DNA of 64,000 bases, taken from G963676095 sp963676095 (lineage in GTDB: Bacteria > Bacteroidota > Bacteroidia > Bacteroidales > Prolixibacteraceae). Numbering within the stretch: position 1 is the stretch's first letter; each line of letters begins with the position of its first letter. The stretch covers positions 3,720,001 through 3,784,000 of the forward strand of contig OY781040.1 in NCBI GenBank assembly GCA_963676095.1. Reading direction: 5' to 3'. The translations under genes and the position numbers were made by a program. Below are positions 54,247 through 63,748 of the stretch, one piece after another. Under the pieces are notes generated by a model. It saw only the letters and a list, made by a program, of their open reading frames with translations. It was not told where the DNA came from and ran no database searches.

Positions 54247-55899
54247 ATGATATTAAAGTATTTACTGATTTTATCTATCAGCATAATTGCACTATCGTTT
54301 GTGGGGTGTAAAAAAGATGATGATGATAATCCTGAGACGGGGACAGACACAACAGATTATGAGATTCCGGATTATGCAGACGATTATTCTGATATTGCAT
54401 CATGGTCTGATCGTGGTTCCTGGAACTTGGCTAATGTACACGACCCTAGTGTGGCCTATTATGATGGCTATTATTATATGTATGGTACTGATGCATCTTA
54501 TGGAAATGTACATGAAGGACATGGCCATTTCTTCTATAGAAGATCCAATGATCTTGTAAGCTGGAACTTTAAGAACAGCAGTATGGGTGAAGATGAACCG
54601 GATTGGATTGCTGATTCACTAAATAGTATTCGTTCTTATTATGAATTAGAATCTATTGATGAAGATGATCTTAGCTTAGGATACTGGGCTCCTGTAGTGC
54701 GTAATTATAATGGTACTTATCGTATGTATTATAGTGTTGTTGTTGATAATTATATTGGAAGCGGGGCTGAAAATACGACCGCTAATTTTGATAATACATG
54801 GACAGAGAGAGCTTTTATTGGCTTAAGAGAAAGTACGGACTTGTCAGGTAATGATTGGACTGATAAAGGAATGGTCGTTTGTTCGGTTTCCGATAAAGAA
54901 TATAATGCTTCTGTTAATGGAACAGGCAGCGGTACAAATAAGCCATGGTATCGTTCCAGTTCGGATAACTATGATGCCTATTTTAAATACAATGCGATAG
55001 ATCCTTCATACATTATTACGCCCGGTGGTGAGCATTGGCTGATATATGGATCCTGGCATTCGGGTATTGTGGCTTTACAGTTGAATCCGGATACGGGATT
55101 GCCATTGGTCGATTTTGATCTGGAAGATGAATCGACCTGGGGGAAACGCATTGCCACCCGTGACGCTTCTTCCCGTTGGCAAGGGTCAGAGGCCCCTGAA
55201 ATTATTTATAATGGTAGTACCGGCTATTATTATTTATTTATGGCCTATGATGATTTGGCTATACCTTATAATACAAGGGTATGCCGTTCGGTTAATGTAG
55301 ATGGGCCGTATTATGATTATCTCGGAACTAACATCAGTGACGATGGTGGTGAGTGCTTCCCGGTCATTACACATCCCTATCAGTTTAATGACCATTCAGG
55401 ATGGGTGGGAATTTCGCATTGCTGCATATTTCAAAATGAAACTAGCGCAGATTGGTTTTATGCATCACAGGCACGACTCCCTGCAAACACAAACGGGAAT
55501 GCATACAGTAATTCAATTATGATGGGTCATGTACGAAAAGTGAGATGGACCGATGACGGATGGCCGGTTGTTATGCCGGAACGTTATGCTGCCGTGCCTC
55601 AGGATAATATTTCCAGTGAGGATCTGGTTGGCACGTGGGAACACATCACTTTAAACTATGAATATGGGGTACAGCAACAATCAAGTGAATTGGTATTGTC
55701 AAGTGATGGGAAAGCGACAGGCGCACTGACCGGTTCATGGTCGTATGATGAAGAGGAAAAGATATTAACGATTGGTTCCTGCAAGTTGTGTGTAGAACGT
55801 GAACTTGACTGGGAAGCCGACCCGAGGGAACCCACCATTGTATATGCCGGATTAAATAGTAGCGGAATCTCTTTATGGGGTAAGAAAAGTCAGTCATAA
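54247..55899 (+). CDS. GH43 family surface lipoprotein, endo-arabinanase type
   Basis: I start at ATG 54247 (MILKYLLILSISII), which gives a signal peptide with lipobox FVGC (Cys21); the longer frame from 54184 runs through the end of susD. The 550-residue enzyme has a five-blade GH43 propeller with base Asp66 (NVHDPSV), Asp252 (AIDPSY) and acid Glu315 (GSEAPEI), and a C-terminal beta-rich domain (about 460-550) like that of lipocalin-type arabinanase tails. The KKDDDD directly after Cys21 resembles the Bacteroidota surface-export signal, so it probably cuts alpha-1,5-arabinan outside the cell. Confidence 0.9.
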   Translation: MILKYLLILSISIIALSFVGCKKDDDDNPETGTDTTDYEIPDYADDYSDIASWSDRGSWNLANVHDPSVAYYDGYYYMYGTDASYGNVHEGHGHFFYRRSNDLVSWNFKNSSMGEDEPDWIADSLNSIRSYYELESIDEDDLSLGYWAPVVRNYNGTYRMYYSVVVDNYIGSGAENTTANFDNTWTERAFIGLRESTDLSGNDWTDKGMVVCSVSDKEYNASVNGTGSGTNKPWYRSSSDNYDAYFKYNAIDPSYIITPGGEHWLIYGSWHSGIVALQLNPDTGLPLVDFDLEDESTWGKRIATRDASSRWQGSEAPEIIYNGSTGYYYLFMAYDDLAIPYNTRVCRSVNVDGPYYDYLGTNISDDGGECFPVITHPYQFNDHSGWVGISHCCIFQNETSADWFYASQARLPANTNGNAYSNSIMMGHVRKVRWTDDGWPVVMPERYAAVPQDNISSEDLVGTWEHITLNYEYGVQQQSSELVLSSDGKATGALTGSWSYDEEEKILTIGSCKLCVERELDWEADPREPTIVYAGLNSSGISLWGKKSQS

Positions 55900-55908
55900 A
55901 ACAAAAGT

Positions 55909-56943
55909 ATGAAGTCAATGCTGAGAATATTGAGAATTGGGCTGTTTACTGCAGCTTTTATACTTGTATTGGGGCCGCTTCCGGCTCAAAATATGATCGT
56001 TCACGACCCGGTAATCATCAGGCAAAATGATACCTATTATATTTTCTGTACTGGTTGGGGAATTTCTGTTTTTTCTTCTTCGGATATGAAAAACTGGACT
56101 CGCCAAAACCCGGTATTTGGAGAAGCACCCGAATGGGCTGTTGAAGCAGTAAAAGGGTTCAAAGGGCATATTTGGGCACCGGATATTTCCTATTTCAACG
56201 GACAGTATTACCTGTATTATTCGGTGTCAGCATTTGGCAAAAATACATCGTGCATTGGACTGGCAACCAATAAAACGCTTGATCCAAACGATCCGGAATT
56301 TAAGTGGATCGATCATGGAAAAGTGATTCAGTCCTTTCCGGGAAAGACCAACTGGAATGCTATTGATCCGAATTTAATCATGGCGAAAGATGGAACGCCT
56401 TATCTGGTGTTTGGCTCATTTTGGGATGGAATAAAACTGGTGAAATTGAATCAGGACGGGATGAAAATTGCCCAGGATTTGGATAGCCTTCCGACTATTG
56501 CTTCAAGGAAGACCGACCCCGGTGCGCCTAACCCCCCGACGGTTGATGATAATCCTGTTGATGCCGGAGGCAATGCTATTGAAGCTCCGTTCATCTTTAA
56601 AAAGGGAAAATATTATTACCTGTTTGCTTCTATTGATTATTGTTGTAAAGGTCCGCGAAGCAACTATAAAATCATTATTGGTCGTGCTGAGAACATTCCA
56701 GGTCCCTACTTTGACAAGGATGGAAAACCATTGGCAAAAGGAGGTGGAACCATCCTAATGAAAGGAGATGAAGATTGGTATGGTGTTGGTCACAATGGGA
56801 CATATACATTTAATGGAAAGGATTATCTGATTTGCCACGGGTATGACGCACATGATAATGGAACGCCAAAGTTGATCATTAGGCAACTGGGATGGGATGA
56901 AAATGGATGGCCTTATATTTTTAGCGATCAAGACCAGAAATAA
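55909..56943 (+). CDS. GH43 family secreted arabinanase-type enzyme
   Basis: The 344-residue protein has a signal peptide (to about residue 26, PLPAQ) and a complete GH43 propeller: Asp33 (IVHDPVI), the WAPDISY segment (89-95), Asp153 (NAIDPNL) and Glu225 (NAIEAPF). It has no lipobox and no extra domain, so a periplasmic exo- or endo-1,5-alpha-L-arabinanase acting on imported oligosaccharides is likely. It begins nine bases after the previous GH43 gene. Confidence 0.9.
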   Translation: MKSMLRILRIGLFTAAFILVLGPLPAQNMIVHDPVIIRQNDTYYIFCTGWGISVFSSSDMKNWTRQNPVFGEAPEWAVEAVKGFKGHIWAPDISYFNGQYYLYYSVSAFGKNTSCIGLATNKTLDPNDPEFKWIDHGKVIQSFPGKTNWNAIDPNLIMAKDGTPYLVFGSFWDGIKLVKLNQDGMKIAQDLDSLPTIASRKTDPGAPNPPTVDDNPVDAGGNAIEAPFIFKKGKYYYLFASIDYCCKGPRSNYKIIIGRAENIPGPYFDKDGKPLAKGGGTILMKGDEDWYGVGHNGTYTFNGKDYLICHGYDAHDNGTPKLIIRQLGWDENGWPYIFSDQDQK

Positions 56944-56988
56944 CTATAAATGAGTAATGAATTTGCTAAACGTTAATGAACTGTAAGA

Positions 56989-58602
56989 ATGAAAAGAAGA
57001 AATTTAAATTATTATCAGCAACTCTTGTATGGGGTAGTTATAATTGCTGGCCTGTTTTTTACCAAACAGGTAACAGCGCAAAATGCAAGAATAAAGATCG
57101 ACATAGACCGGACCATTGGCCAGGTAGATCCGCACATTTACGGGAACTTTGTGGAACACCTGGGCCGTTGTGTTTATGGAGGTATCTACGATGAGGGTTC
57201 TGCTTTGTCTGATTCGAATGGTTTTCGTAGCGATGTGATGCAGGCGGTAAAGGACCTGCACGTAAGTATCATTCGCTATCCGGGTGGTAATTTTGTATCC
57301 AACTATCACTGGCTGGATGGCGTGGGACCGAAAGATCAGCGTCCTCCGAGGATGGAGCTGGCTTGGTCGCGGCTGGAGAACAACCACTTTGGCACCGACG
57401 AATTCATGAAATATATTCAGCAGGTTGGTTCAGAGCCTTATTTTGCCGTTAACATGGGAATCGGGACCATTGAAGAAGCCCAGCGGTGGGTGGAATACTG
57501 CAACGTGAAAGAAGGCCCTTATTACGCAGAGCTTAGGAAGAAATACGGTCATGTCGACCCCTACAACATTAAATATTGGAGTTTGGGCAATGAGATGGAC
57601 GGTTTCTGGCAGATGGGACACCTGAATGCGGAGGATTACAGCAAAAAAGCTCGTGAAGCGGCCAAACTGATGAAGCTGACCTCTCCGGGAATTAAGCTGA
57701 TCGCGTGTGGTTCGTCCAATTACCGTCCTAATGCGGATCCGAATGAGTGGAATGCCACCGTGTTGCATGAATTACGGGATGTAGTTGATTATTTGTCACT
57801 TCATATTTATGTGGGGAACCCGGAAGATAATTATTATGATTTTATGTCAACTCCTCTTGTTTGTGAGCAGCGGACAAAGATCGTAAAGGGGATGATTGCA
57901 CGTGAAATGGAAAATGCCGACCGGGGCGATCGTGATCCCATTTATATTGCCTGGGATGAGTATAACGTCTGGTATCGGGCCCGGGCAGGAGCATCTTTGG
58001 GCGGCACACGGGCATTGGAGGAGCATTATAATTTGGAAGATGCGCTTGTCATTGCAGAGTTTTTGAATGTATTTGTGCGTAATGCTGATATTGTGAAGAT
58101 GGCGAACATGGCTCAGCTGGTGAATGTGATCGCCCCGATCTTTACCTCAGATAAAGGGATGTTTAAACAGACCATTTATTATCCGCTGCAATTATTTGCC
58201 AGCCATGTCAAAGGAACCTCACTGGATGTTATAGTTGATTGCGGCACCTACGACACGGATAACTTTTTTATTGGTTTGGGGGAATCCAAAACGACCCAGA
58301 AGGCTGTGCCTTACCTGGACGTATCAGCTACGTATGATCATGGAGAGGTTACTTTATGTGTGGTGAACCGGGATAAGGACAAGACCATCACCACGGATCT
58401 GATTTCAGAGGATGGGAAGTTTGATGGGAAGTTTGAAGTATATGAAGTAAATGGTCCGGAGGTCAAGTCGGAAAATGATTTTGGCAAGACGACAGTGGAA
58501 ACGGTGGAAAAACCATCATTTGAGGTAAAAGGATCCGGAAAAATAGTTTATTCATTTCCGGCTCATTCATTTACCCTGATCAAAGGGAAAATTATAAGAT
58601 AA
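56989..58602 (+). CDS. GH51 alpha-L-arabinofuranosidase
   Basis: The 537-residue exported enzyme (signal peptide to about residue 30, VTAQ) has the GH51 acid/base Glu202 in YWSLGNEMDGFW and nucleophile Glu324 in AWDEYNVWYR, plus YGNFVEHLGRCVYGGIYDEG near the N-terminus and a C-terminal beta-sandwich. It removes terminal arabinofuranose from oligosaccharides. It is the last gene before a strong terminator and completes the degradation set with the two GH43 enzymes. Confidence 0.93.
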   Translation: MKRRNLNYYQQLLYGVVIIAGLFFTKQVTAQNARIKIDIDRTIGQVDPHIYGNFVEHLGRCVYGGIYDEGSALSDSNGFRSDVMQAVKDLHVSIIRYPGGNFVSNYHWLDGVGPKDQRPPRMELAWSRLENNHFGTDEFMKYIQQVGSEPYFAVNMGIGTIEEAQRWVEYCNVKEGPYYAELRKKYGHVDPYNIKYWSLGNEMDGFWQMGHLNAEDYSKKAREAAKLMKLTSPGIKLIACGSSNYRPNADPNEWNATVLHELRDVVDYLSLHIYVGNPEDNYYDFMSTPLVCEQRTKIVKGMIAREMENADRGDRDPIYIAWDEYNVWYRARAGASLGGTRALEEHYNLEDALVIAEFLNVFVRNADIVKMANMAQLVNVIAPIFTSDKGMFKQTIYYPLQLFASHVKGTSLDVIVDCGTYDTDNFFIGLGESKTTQKAVPYLDVSATYDHGEVTLCVVNRDKDKTITTDLISEDGKFDGKFEVYEVNGPEVKSENDFGKTTVETVEKPSFEVKGSGKIVYSFPAHSFTLIKGKIIR

Positions 58603-58638
58603 CAATTTATCTTCTTTATTGGGTAGTTGTTTATTGAG

Positions 58639-58676
58639 AAAGATGGAATTCAAATGTTTGAATCCCATCTTTTTTT
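58639..58676 (+). terminator. Intrinsic terminator at the end of the arabinan operon
   Basis: AAAGATGG-A-ATTCAAA pairs with TTTGAAT-C-CCATCTTT (one A-C mismatch) around a TG loop, followed by TTTTTTG. Confidence 0.93.
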
Positions 58677-58709
58677 GTTTTACTTTGATAAAAAGTAAAA
58701 CAGACTGTT

Positions 58710-59359
58710 ATGAATCTGACTAAATCAAAAAATCTGATCTTGTTTTTACATCTTCCAGTGTAACTGCAAAGCAGAAAGATGAGATGAGGAAAGATCCATC
58801 CTTCTATGGCGGGGCACAAACGCCACCCATGGGATGGAACAGCTGGGACTGCTTTGGACCAACGGTTACCGAAGACGAAGTAAAGGCCAACGCTGATTCT
58901 GGCAAAACACCTGAAGCAACATGGCTGGGAATATGTGGTTGTGGATATCCGGTGGTATGTTGAAAATAACAAATCTCACGGATATAATCTGACCGATCCG
59001 GTTTACTGTATGGATGAATACGGACGGTTCATCGCTGCAGTAAATAAATTTCCGTCGTATGCAGATGGAAAAGGGGTTCAACCACTGGCAGATTATATCC
59101 ACAGCAAAGGGCTGAAGTTTGGTATTTTATAATTCACTGTTTAAAATGATGGCTTTACCTTAATCTTTGATTACAAACGAAGATTTGATTGCAATTAATC
59201 AGCATAGCCTGAACAACAGACAACTCAAAAATAACAACAGGCTGATTGTGTGGACAGCGGATGTGCCTGACTCAGAAGATAACTATGGCCTTTTTTAACC
59301 GGAGCGATGATGCCACAGGAAATGTTTGTGTTAGCTTAAAAGAATTTTATTACTTTTAA
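58710..59359 (+). pseudogene. Decayed GH27 alpha-galactosidase gene
   Basis: Fragments in different frames match a GH27 enzyme in order: a signal-peptide-like MNLTKSKNLILFLHLP (58710 onward); after a frameshift, FYGGAQTPPMGWNSWDCFG with the GH27 N-terminal motif PPMGWNSW; after a second shift near 58898, VVVDIRWYVENN and GVQPLADYIHSKGLKFGI; then NDGFTL and, after another shift, TNEDLIAINQHSLNNRQL and a short tail to 59359. Between FGI and NDGFTL the central several hundred bases, including the catalytic Asp regions, are missing. The gene cannot make an active enzyme. It lies beyond the terminator of the arabinan operon. Confidence 0.85.
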
Positions 59360-59405
59360 AAGATTTTAGCTTGTGTAGAACGAAACTTTTCTTGCTAAAC
59401 AGATT

Positions 59406-59960
59406 ATGGATATCAAAATTCAGGAGATTGCTGAACGGATTAAAGGCATCAGGGATGCATTGGAACTGGAGGCGGCAGAATGTGCAAATGCTTGTGGTAT
59501 TAGTATTGATCAATATAGGGCTTATGAAGATGGTAATGAGGATATTCCTGTCAGTTTCTTGCATCGTTTTTCAGAATTTTGCCATGTAGAGTTAACAACC
59601 CTCATCTCGGGAGACGTACCCCGTATGCGTTTTTATTCCCTGACACGGAAAGGTACCGGGCCAGTTGTGAAACGAAGGAGTGAATATGATTATCAGTCGT
59701 TGAACGACAGTTTTATCGGGAAAAAAGCGCAGCCTTTTCTGGTTACAGTTTCCCCTGTTCCGGAGCAGGAACCTGTTCCTTTTTATTTGCATGAAGGACA
59801 GGAGTTCAACATGGTACTTAAAGGCCGGTTGATGATTGTTATTAATGGCAGGGAACTGATATTGGAGGAAGGAGATTCCCTTTGGTTCAATTCCGGTTTA
59901 CCGCATGGGATGAAGGCCCTGGATGGAGAAAAAGTAGAGTTCCTTGCAATGATATTTTAG
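59406..59960 (+). CDS. XRE-type helix-turn-helix protein with C-terminal cupin domain
   Basis: At 184 residues this has an N-terminal XRE-like helix-turn-helix (about 5-65, IAERIKGIRDALELEAAECA.. SIDQYRAYEDGNEDIP) and a C-terminal cupin barrel (about 100-182, FYLHEGQEFNMVLKGRLMIV and DSLWFNSGLPHGMKAL). Such proteins are ligand-responsive transcription regulators. It is seven bases ahead of an acyl-CoA ligase gene, a pairing common in Bacteroidota, and likely regulates it. Confidence 0.9.
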   Translation: MDIKIQEIAERIKGIRDALELEAAECANACGISIDQYRAYEDGNEDIPVSFLHRFSEFCHVELTTLISGDVPRMRFYSLTRKGTGPVVKRRSEYDYQSLNDSFIGKKAQPFLVTVSPVPEQEPVPFYLHEGQEFNMVLKGRLMIVINGRELILEEGDSLWFNSGLPHGMKALDGEKVEFLAMIF

Positions 59961-59967
59961 ATTTATT

Positions 59968-61620
59968 ATGGTTTTAAACGAAAGATTTCTGGAAAAAAGC
60001 AGGTTCGAAAGCCTGTCTGATTTTGTTCAAAATTTTAAAGTAAATGTCCCTCAGTCTTTTAATTTTGGGTATGATGTGGTTGATGAATATGCCGGGCTTG
60101 AGCCGGAAAAGATGGCTCTTGTATGGACCAATGATAAAGGGGAACATATCGATTTTACTTTTGCCGATATAAAAAAATACAGTGACCGGACAGCTTCTTT
60201 CTTCCAGTCATTAGGGATTGGGATTGGCGATAAAGTGATGCTTATCCTCAAACGCCGCTATGAATTCTGGTTTTCCATTATTGCTTTGCACAAGATCGGT
60301 GCAGTTTGTATTCCTGCGACACATTTGCTGATGAAAAAGGATATTGTGTTCCGGAATAATGCTGCTGGAATAAAGGCAATTGTCGCTGTTGGAGAAGAAG
60401 GTATCCTGGAGCAGATAGATCAGTCAATGGACGAATCACCGACTGTAGAACGCCTGATATCAGTAGGTCCATGTATTCCTGAAGGCTGGCTCGATTTTTC
60501 AGAAGGAATTTCAGTGGCCCCTGATTTCGTCCGGCCCATGGAATTACCTCATAATTCGGATACCTCGTTGCTTTATTTTACCTCCGGAACTACAGGTAAC
60601 CCCAAAATGGTAACCCACGACTTTACTTATCCCCTGGGACATATCACAACCGCTTCGTATTGGCAGATGGTAAAGGAAGGAGGTTTGCACCTGACTGTTG
60701 CAGATACAGGATGGGGAAAAGCGGTCTGGGGAAAACTCTATGGACAGTGGCTGGCCGGTTGCGCTGTGTTTGTATTTGATCATGAAAAGTTTACCCCGTC
60801 GGACATGCTTGAAATGATCGGAAAATATCATGTAACCTCTTTTTGTGCGCCGCCTACCGTTTACCGTTTTATGATCCATGAAGATTTTTCGAAATATGAT
60901 TTGTCGTCGCTTGAGCATTGTTCCGTGGCTGGTGAACCTTTGAGCGCCGAAGTTTATAACCGTTTTTATGAGAAGACCGGGTTGGAGCTCAAGGAAGGCT
61001 TTGGGCAAACGGAAACCGTACTTTCTATCGGTACCTTTCTTTGGATGAAACCAAAACCCGGGTCGATGGGGATTCCCAACCCGATTTATGATGTACGGTT
61101 GTTTCATCAGGAAGGGAGGGAATGCGAGGACGGAGAAGTTGGTGAGATCGTTATTTCAACCGAGCGCAATTTGCATGTTGGCCTTTTTAAGGAATATTAC
61201 CGTGATCCGGAAAGGACCAACGCTGTTTGGTATGACGGTTTCTATCATACAGGTGACCTTGCCTGGCGCGACGAAGATGGTTATTACTGGTTCGTGGGAC
61301 GCCTGGATGATGTTATTAAAAGCTCTGGTTATCGTATCGGGCCGTTTGAGGTTGAAAGTGTTCTGATGGAGCACCCTGCAGTTGTTGAGTGTGCTGTAAC
61401 CGCTGTCCCTGACGAGATTCGGGGGCAGGTGGTAAAAGCTACGATTGTGCTGGCTCCTCAGTACCGTCCGGGCTCAGAACAACTGGTTAAAGATATTCAG
61501 GATTACGTGAAGCACACAACTGCCCCCTATAAATATCCAAGGGTAGTTGAATTTGTCGAGGAACTTCCCAAAACAATATCCGGAAAAATAAGAAGGGTTG
61601 AGATCAGGGAGAGAGAATGA
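59968..61620 (+). CDS. AMP-dependent acyl-CoA synthetase (acetate/medium-chain type)
   Basis: The 550-residue enzyme has the adenylation motifs YFTSGTTGNPKMVTHD (A3), GFGQTE (A5 region), YHTGDLAWRDEDGYYWFVGR (A7-A8) and the C-terminal PKTISGKIRRVEIRE with the catalytic Lys. It should activate a carboxylic acid to acyl-AMP and then acyl-CoA; the closest general class is the acetyl-CoA/medium-chain acyl-CoA synthetases. The exact acid is unknown. Confidence 0.9.
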   Translation: MVLNERFLEKSRFESLSDFVQNFKVNVPQSFNFGYDVVDEYAGLEPEKMALVWTNDKGEHIDFTFADIKKYSDRTASFFQSLGIGIGDKVMLILKRRYEFWFSIIALHKIGAVCIPATHLLMKKDIVFRNNAAGIKAIVAVGEEGILEQIDQSMDESPTVERLISVGPCIPEGWLDFSEGISVAPDFVRPMELPHNSDTSLLYFTSGTTGNPKMVTHDFTYPLGHITTASYWQMVKEGGLHLTVADTGWGKAVWGKLYGQWLAGCAVFVFDHEKFTPSDMLEMIGKYHVTSFCAPPTVYRFMIHEDFSKYDLSSLEHCSVAGEPLSAEVYNRFYEKTGLELKEGFGQTETVLSIGTFLWMKPKPGSMGIPNPIYDVRLFHQEGRECEDGEVGEIVISTERNLHVGLFKEYYRDPERTNAVWYDGFYHTGDLAWRDEDGYYWFVGRLDDVIKSSGYRIGPFEVESVLMEHPAVVECAVTAVPDEIRGQVVKATIVLAPQYRPGSEQLVKDIQDYVKHTTAPYKYPRVVEFVEELPKTISGKIRRVEIRERE

Positions 61621-61751
61621 ATTTGGAGCCGGGAGAGGCAGATTTCCAGTCCTTTTTAAAACATCAGTGCAAATGATTCGTTAACCTTATTAATGAGGAA
61701 CTATTTTTTCCTTTATTATAGATGAGGTTTAACTAATTTATTGTCTGAACG

Positions 61752-61988
61752 ATGGACCGTCGGCCTGAAATTGATTTGCACCGGTGTAGCGGATGCGGAT
61801 GGTGCGTGGAAATATGTCCCCAAAATGCTCTTGCCCTGAACGAGGAAAAATTGCCGGGATGGCAGCATATCCTGGGGCTTACTCCAGGACTAAAGGCATT
61901 CCTGAAAGACCGGGATATTTGTATCGGGTGTGGGCATTGTGCTTCCGTATGCAAGCGAAGGGCAATTTATATCGAGCCTTTTATCTGA
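61752..61988 (+). CDS. Small 2[4Fe-4S] ferredoxin-like protein
   Basis: The 78-residue protein has two Cys clusters, CSGCGWCVEICP (about 12-23) and CIGCGHCASVCK (about 57-68), each a CxxCxxCxxxC [4Fe-4S] site, separated by about 33 residues. It is likely a soluble electron carrier. It follows the acyl-CoA ligase by 131 bases on the same strand and ends at a bidirectional terminator. It may serve an oxidoreductase outside the window. Confidence 0.85.
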   Translation: MDRRPEIDLHRCSGCGWCVEICPQNALALNEEKLPGWQHILGLTPGLKAFLKDRDICIGCGHCASVCKRRAIYIEPFI

Positions 61989-62023
61989 AAAAGGGGCCCC
62001 GGTAATTTCCGGAATCCCCTTTT
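61988..62023. terminator. Bidirectional terminator between the ferredoxin and GH51 genes
   Basis: AAAAAGGGG (61988-61996) and CCCCTTTT (62016-62023) flank a partly paired CCGG core. Two converging genes end beside it (stop at 61988 and stop at 62047). Confidence 0.85.
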
Positions 62024-62046
62024 GGAACAAAAATAGAATAACAATT

Positions 62047-63582
62047 TTATCTCAATTGAACCAAAACAACGGATTTGGCAGGAAGTTCGACTGTCAGTTT
62101 GCCCCCGTTGGGCTTTTTGATATCAAGTGCTTTTATATTAATCTTTTCACCCTTACCGAAGTCGTTGTAATCATTCATGTTTTTAGAAGTAATGATTTGC
62201 GCGGAAGAAGAGGTGAAGTTTTTGTCAGGGATATTGATCTCTACATTTTCCGGTTTGTTGGGATTCAGGTTGCACATGGTAACCGAAACAACTCCGTCTT
62301 TTATCGATGCCGAAGCGTTTACCGACGGAACAGACTCCCCGTCGGCCTCATAGTTGTCCGTTTTCAGGTTTAGCGGTATCAGGGTGGCATCCTGGTGAAC
62401 ACTGTACAGCTTGAAAACATAGTAGGTCGGAGTCAGAACGATCTGATCATCTTTTGTCAGGATAACAGACTGAAGGACATTTATGACCTGGGCGATGTTG
62501 GCCATTTTCACCCGATCTGCATGATTGTTGAATATGTTGAGGTTAATGCCTGCTACAAGTGCGTCTCTAAGCGTATTTTGCTGATAGAGGAATCCCGGAT
62601 TTGTACCGGGTTCAACATTGAACCAGTCACCCCACTCATCGACGATCAGCCCGACGTGTTTATCCGGATCGTATTTGTCCATGATAGTGGAATGGCGCTC
62701 GATCAGGATTTCCATATTTAACGTATTCTTCAGGGTGGAGATCCATCCTTTTTCGTCAAAATCGGTAGCCGATCCTTTATCGTTCCAATTATTTGTCGGG
62801 ATCGTATAATTGTGGAGCGATATCCCCTGTATCAGGTTCCTGTGGCGGGTCAGTTTCTGCATCAGCACATCCATCCAGTTATAGTCATCTCCACTCGGAC
62901 CACAGGCAATCCGGTAAATGTTTCCGTGGCAAAATGTCGCGAAACGGGCGTACACGTCGGCATAATATTCAGGGGTCATGTTGCCTCCGCATCCCCAGTT
63001 CTCATTCCCTATTGCCCAGTATTTTACATCCCAGGGTTTTTCCCTTCCGTTCATTTTTCGTAAGTCTGTCATCGGGCTGACATTGTCGGAATTGACATAA
63101 TCTATCCATTCCGAGGCTTCCTCTACAGTTCCTGACCCGACATTCAGATTAATGTAGGGTTCAGCATTAATCAGTCCACAGAAGTCCAGGAATTCGTGAG
63201 TCCCGAAACTATTGTCCTCCGTAACACCGCCCCAGTTTACATTAACGATGGATGGCCGTTTCTGTTGGGGCCCAATGCCGTCTTTCCAGTGATAGGTGTC
63301 TGCAAAACAGCCTCCCGGCCAGCGGAGCACGGGGATTTTCATGTCCTTAAGGGCAACCACTACGTCTTCCCTGAATCCCCTGATGTTGGGGATCTTGGAA
63401 TCAACTCCCACGTAGATCCCGCCATAAATACAGTGTCCCAGATGTTCTGCAAATTGTCCGTACAATTCCTTGTCGATCGTTGTTTTTGCCTGTTCGGTGT
63501 AAAGGGTCACCTTCGTCTGTCCAAATGAAACTATGCTTAAGGCTATGAACAGAAATAGCAAGCAGATGGTGTTTTTCTTCAT
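62047..63582 (-). CDS. GH51 alpha-L-arabinofuranosidase (second copy, minus strand)
   Basis: The 511-residue exported enzyme (signal peptide to about residue 21, SFGQ) has acid/base Glu194 in AIGNENWGCGG and nucleophile Glu316 in VDEWGDWFN, together with YGQFAEHLGHCIYGGIYVGV. It resembles the GH51 at 56989 in plan but differs throughout, so it is not a recent duplicate. It has its own control region with a palindrome (63647-63665) upstream. A role in arabinan or arabinoxylan side-chain removal is likely. Confidence 0.93.
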   Translation of the reverse strand: MKKNTICLLFLFIALSIVSFGQTKVTLYTEQAKTTIDKELYGQFAEHLGHCIYGGIYVGVDSKIPNIRGFREDVVVALKDMKIPVLRWPGGCFADTYHWKDGIGPQQKRPSIVNVNWGGVTEDNSFGTHEFLDFCGLINAEPYINLNVGSGTVEEASEWIDYVNSDNVSPMTDLRKMNGREKPWDVKYWAIGNENWGCGGNMTPEYYADVYARFATFCHGNIYRIACGPSGDDYNWMDVLMQKLTRHRNLIQGISLHNYTIPTNNWNDKGSATDFDEKGWISTLKNTLNMEILIERHSTIMDKYDPDKHVGLIVDEWGDWFNVEPGTNPGFLYQQNTLRDALVAGINLNIFNNHADRVKMANIAQVINVLQSVILTKDDQIVLTPTYYVFKLYSVHQDATLIPLNLKTDNYEADGESVPSVNASASIKDGVVSVTMCNLNPNKPENVEINIPDKNFTSSSAQIITSKNMNDYNDFGKGEKINIKALDIKKPNGGKLTVELPAKSVVLVQLR

Positions 63583-63646
63583 GAGTCTATTTTTTATTTT
63601 GGTTGTTGGATCATCATCGGACCGGATTTTATGTTACTAAAATAAT

Positions 63647-63665
63647 AAAAGTACTTAGTACTTTT
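63647..63665. promoter_or_regulatory. Palindromic candidate operator upstream of the minus-strand GH51
   Basis: AAAAGTACT-T-AGTACTTTT is a perfect 9+1+9 palindrome, centred about 74 bases before the GH51 start. It may be the site of the arabinan regulator or of another dimeric repressor. Confidence 0.5.
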
Positions 63666-63748
63666 TAAAAACAGGTTGTAAAACATCCTTTAAATTTTTC
63701 TTTGGAAAGAATTCGGGCCGTTTGTTTTCTTTTTAAGTTTAGGAGGGG

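Noticed and set aside
58935..59132. A small separate gene of 65 codons
   Set aside because: Its sequence is an internal piece of a GH27 enzyme and continues the broken frames on both sides.
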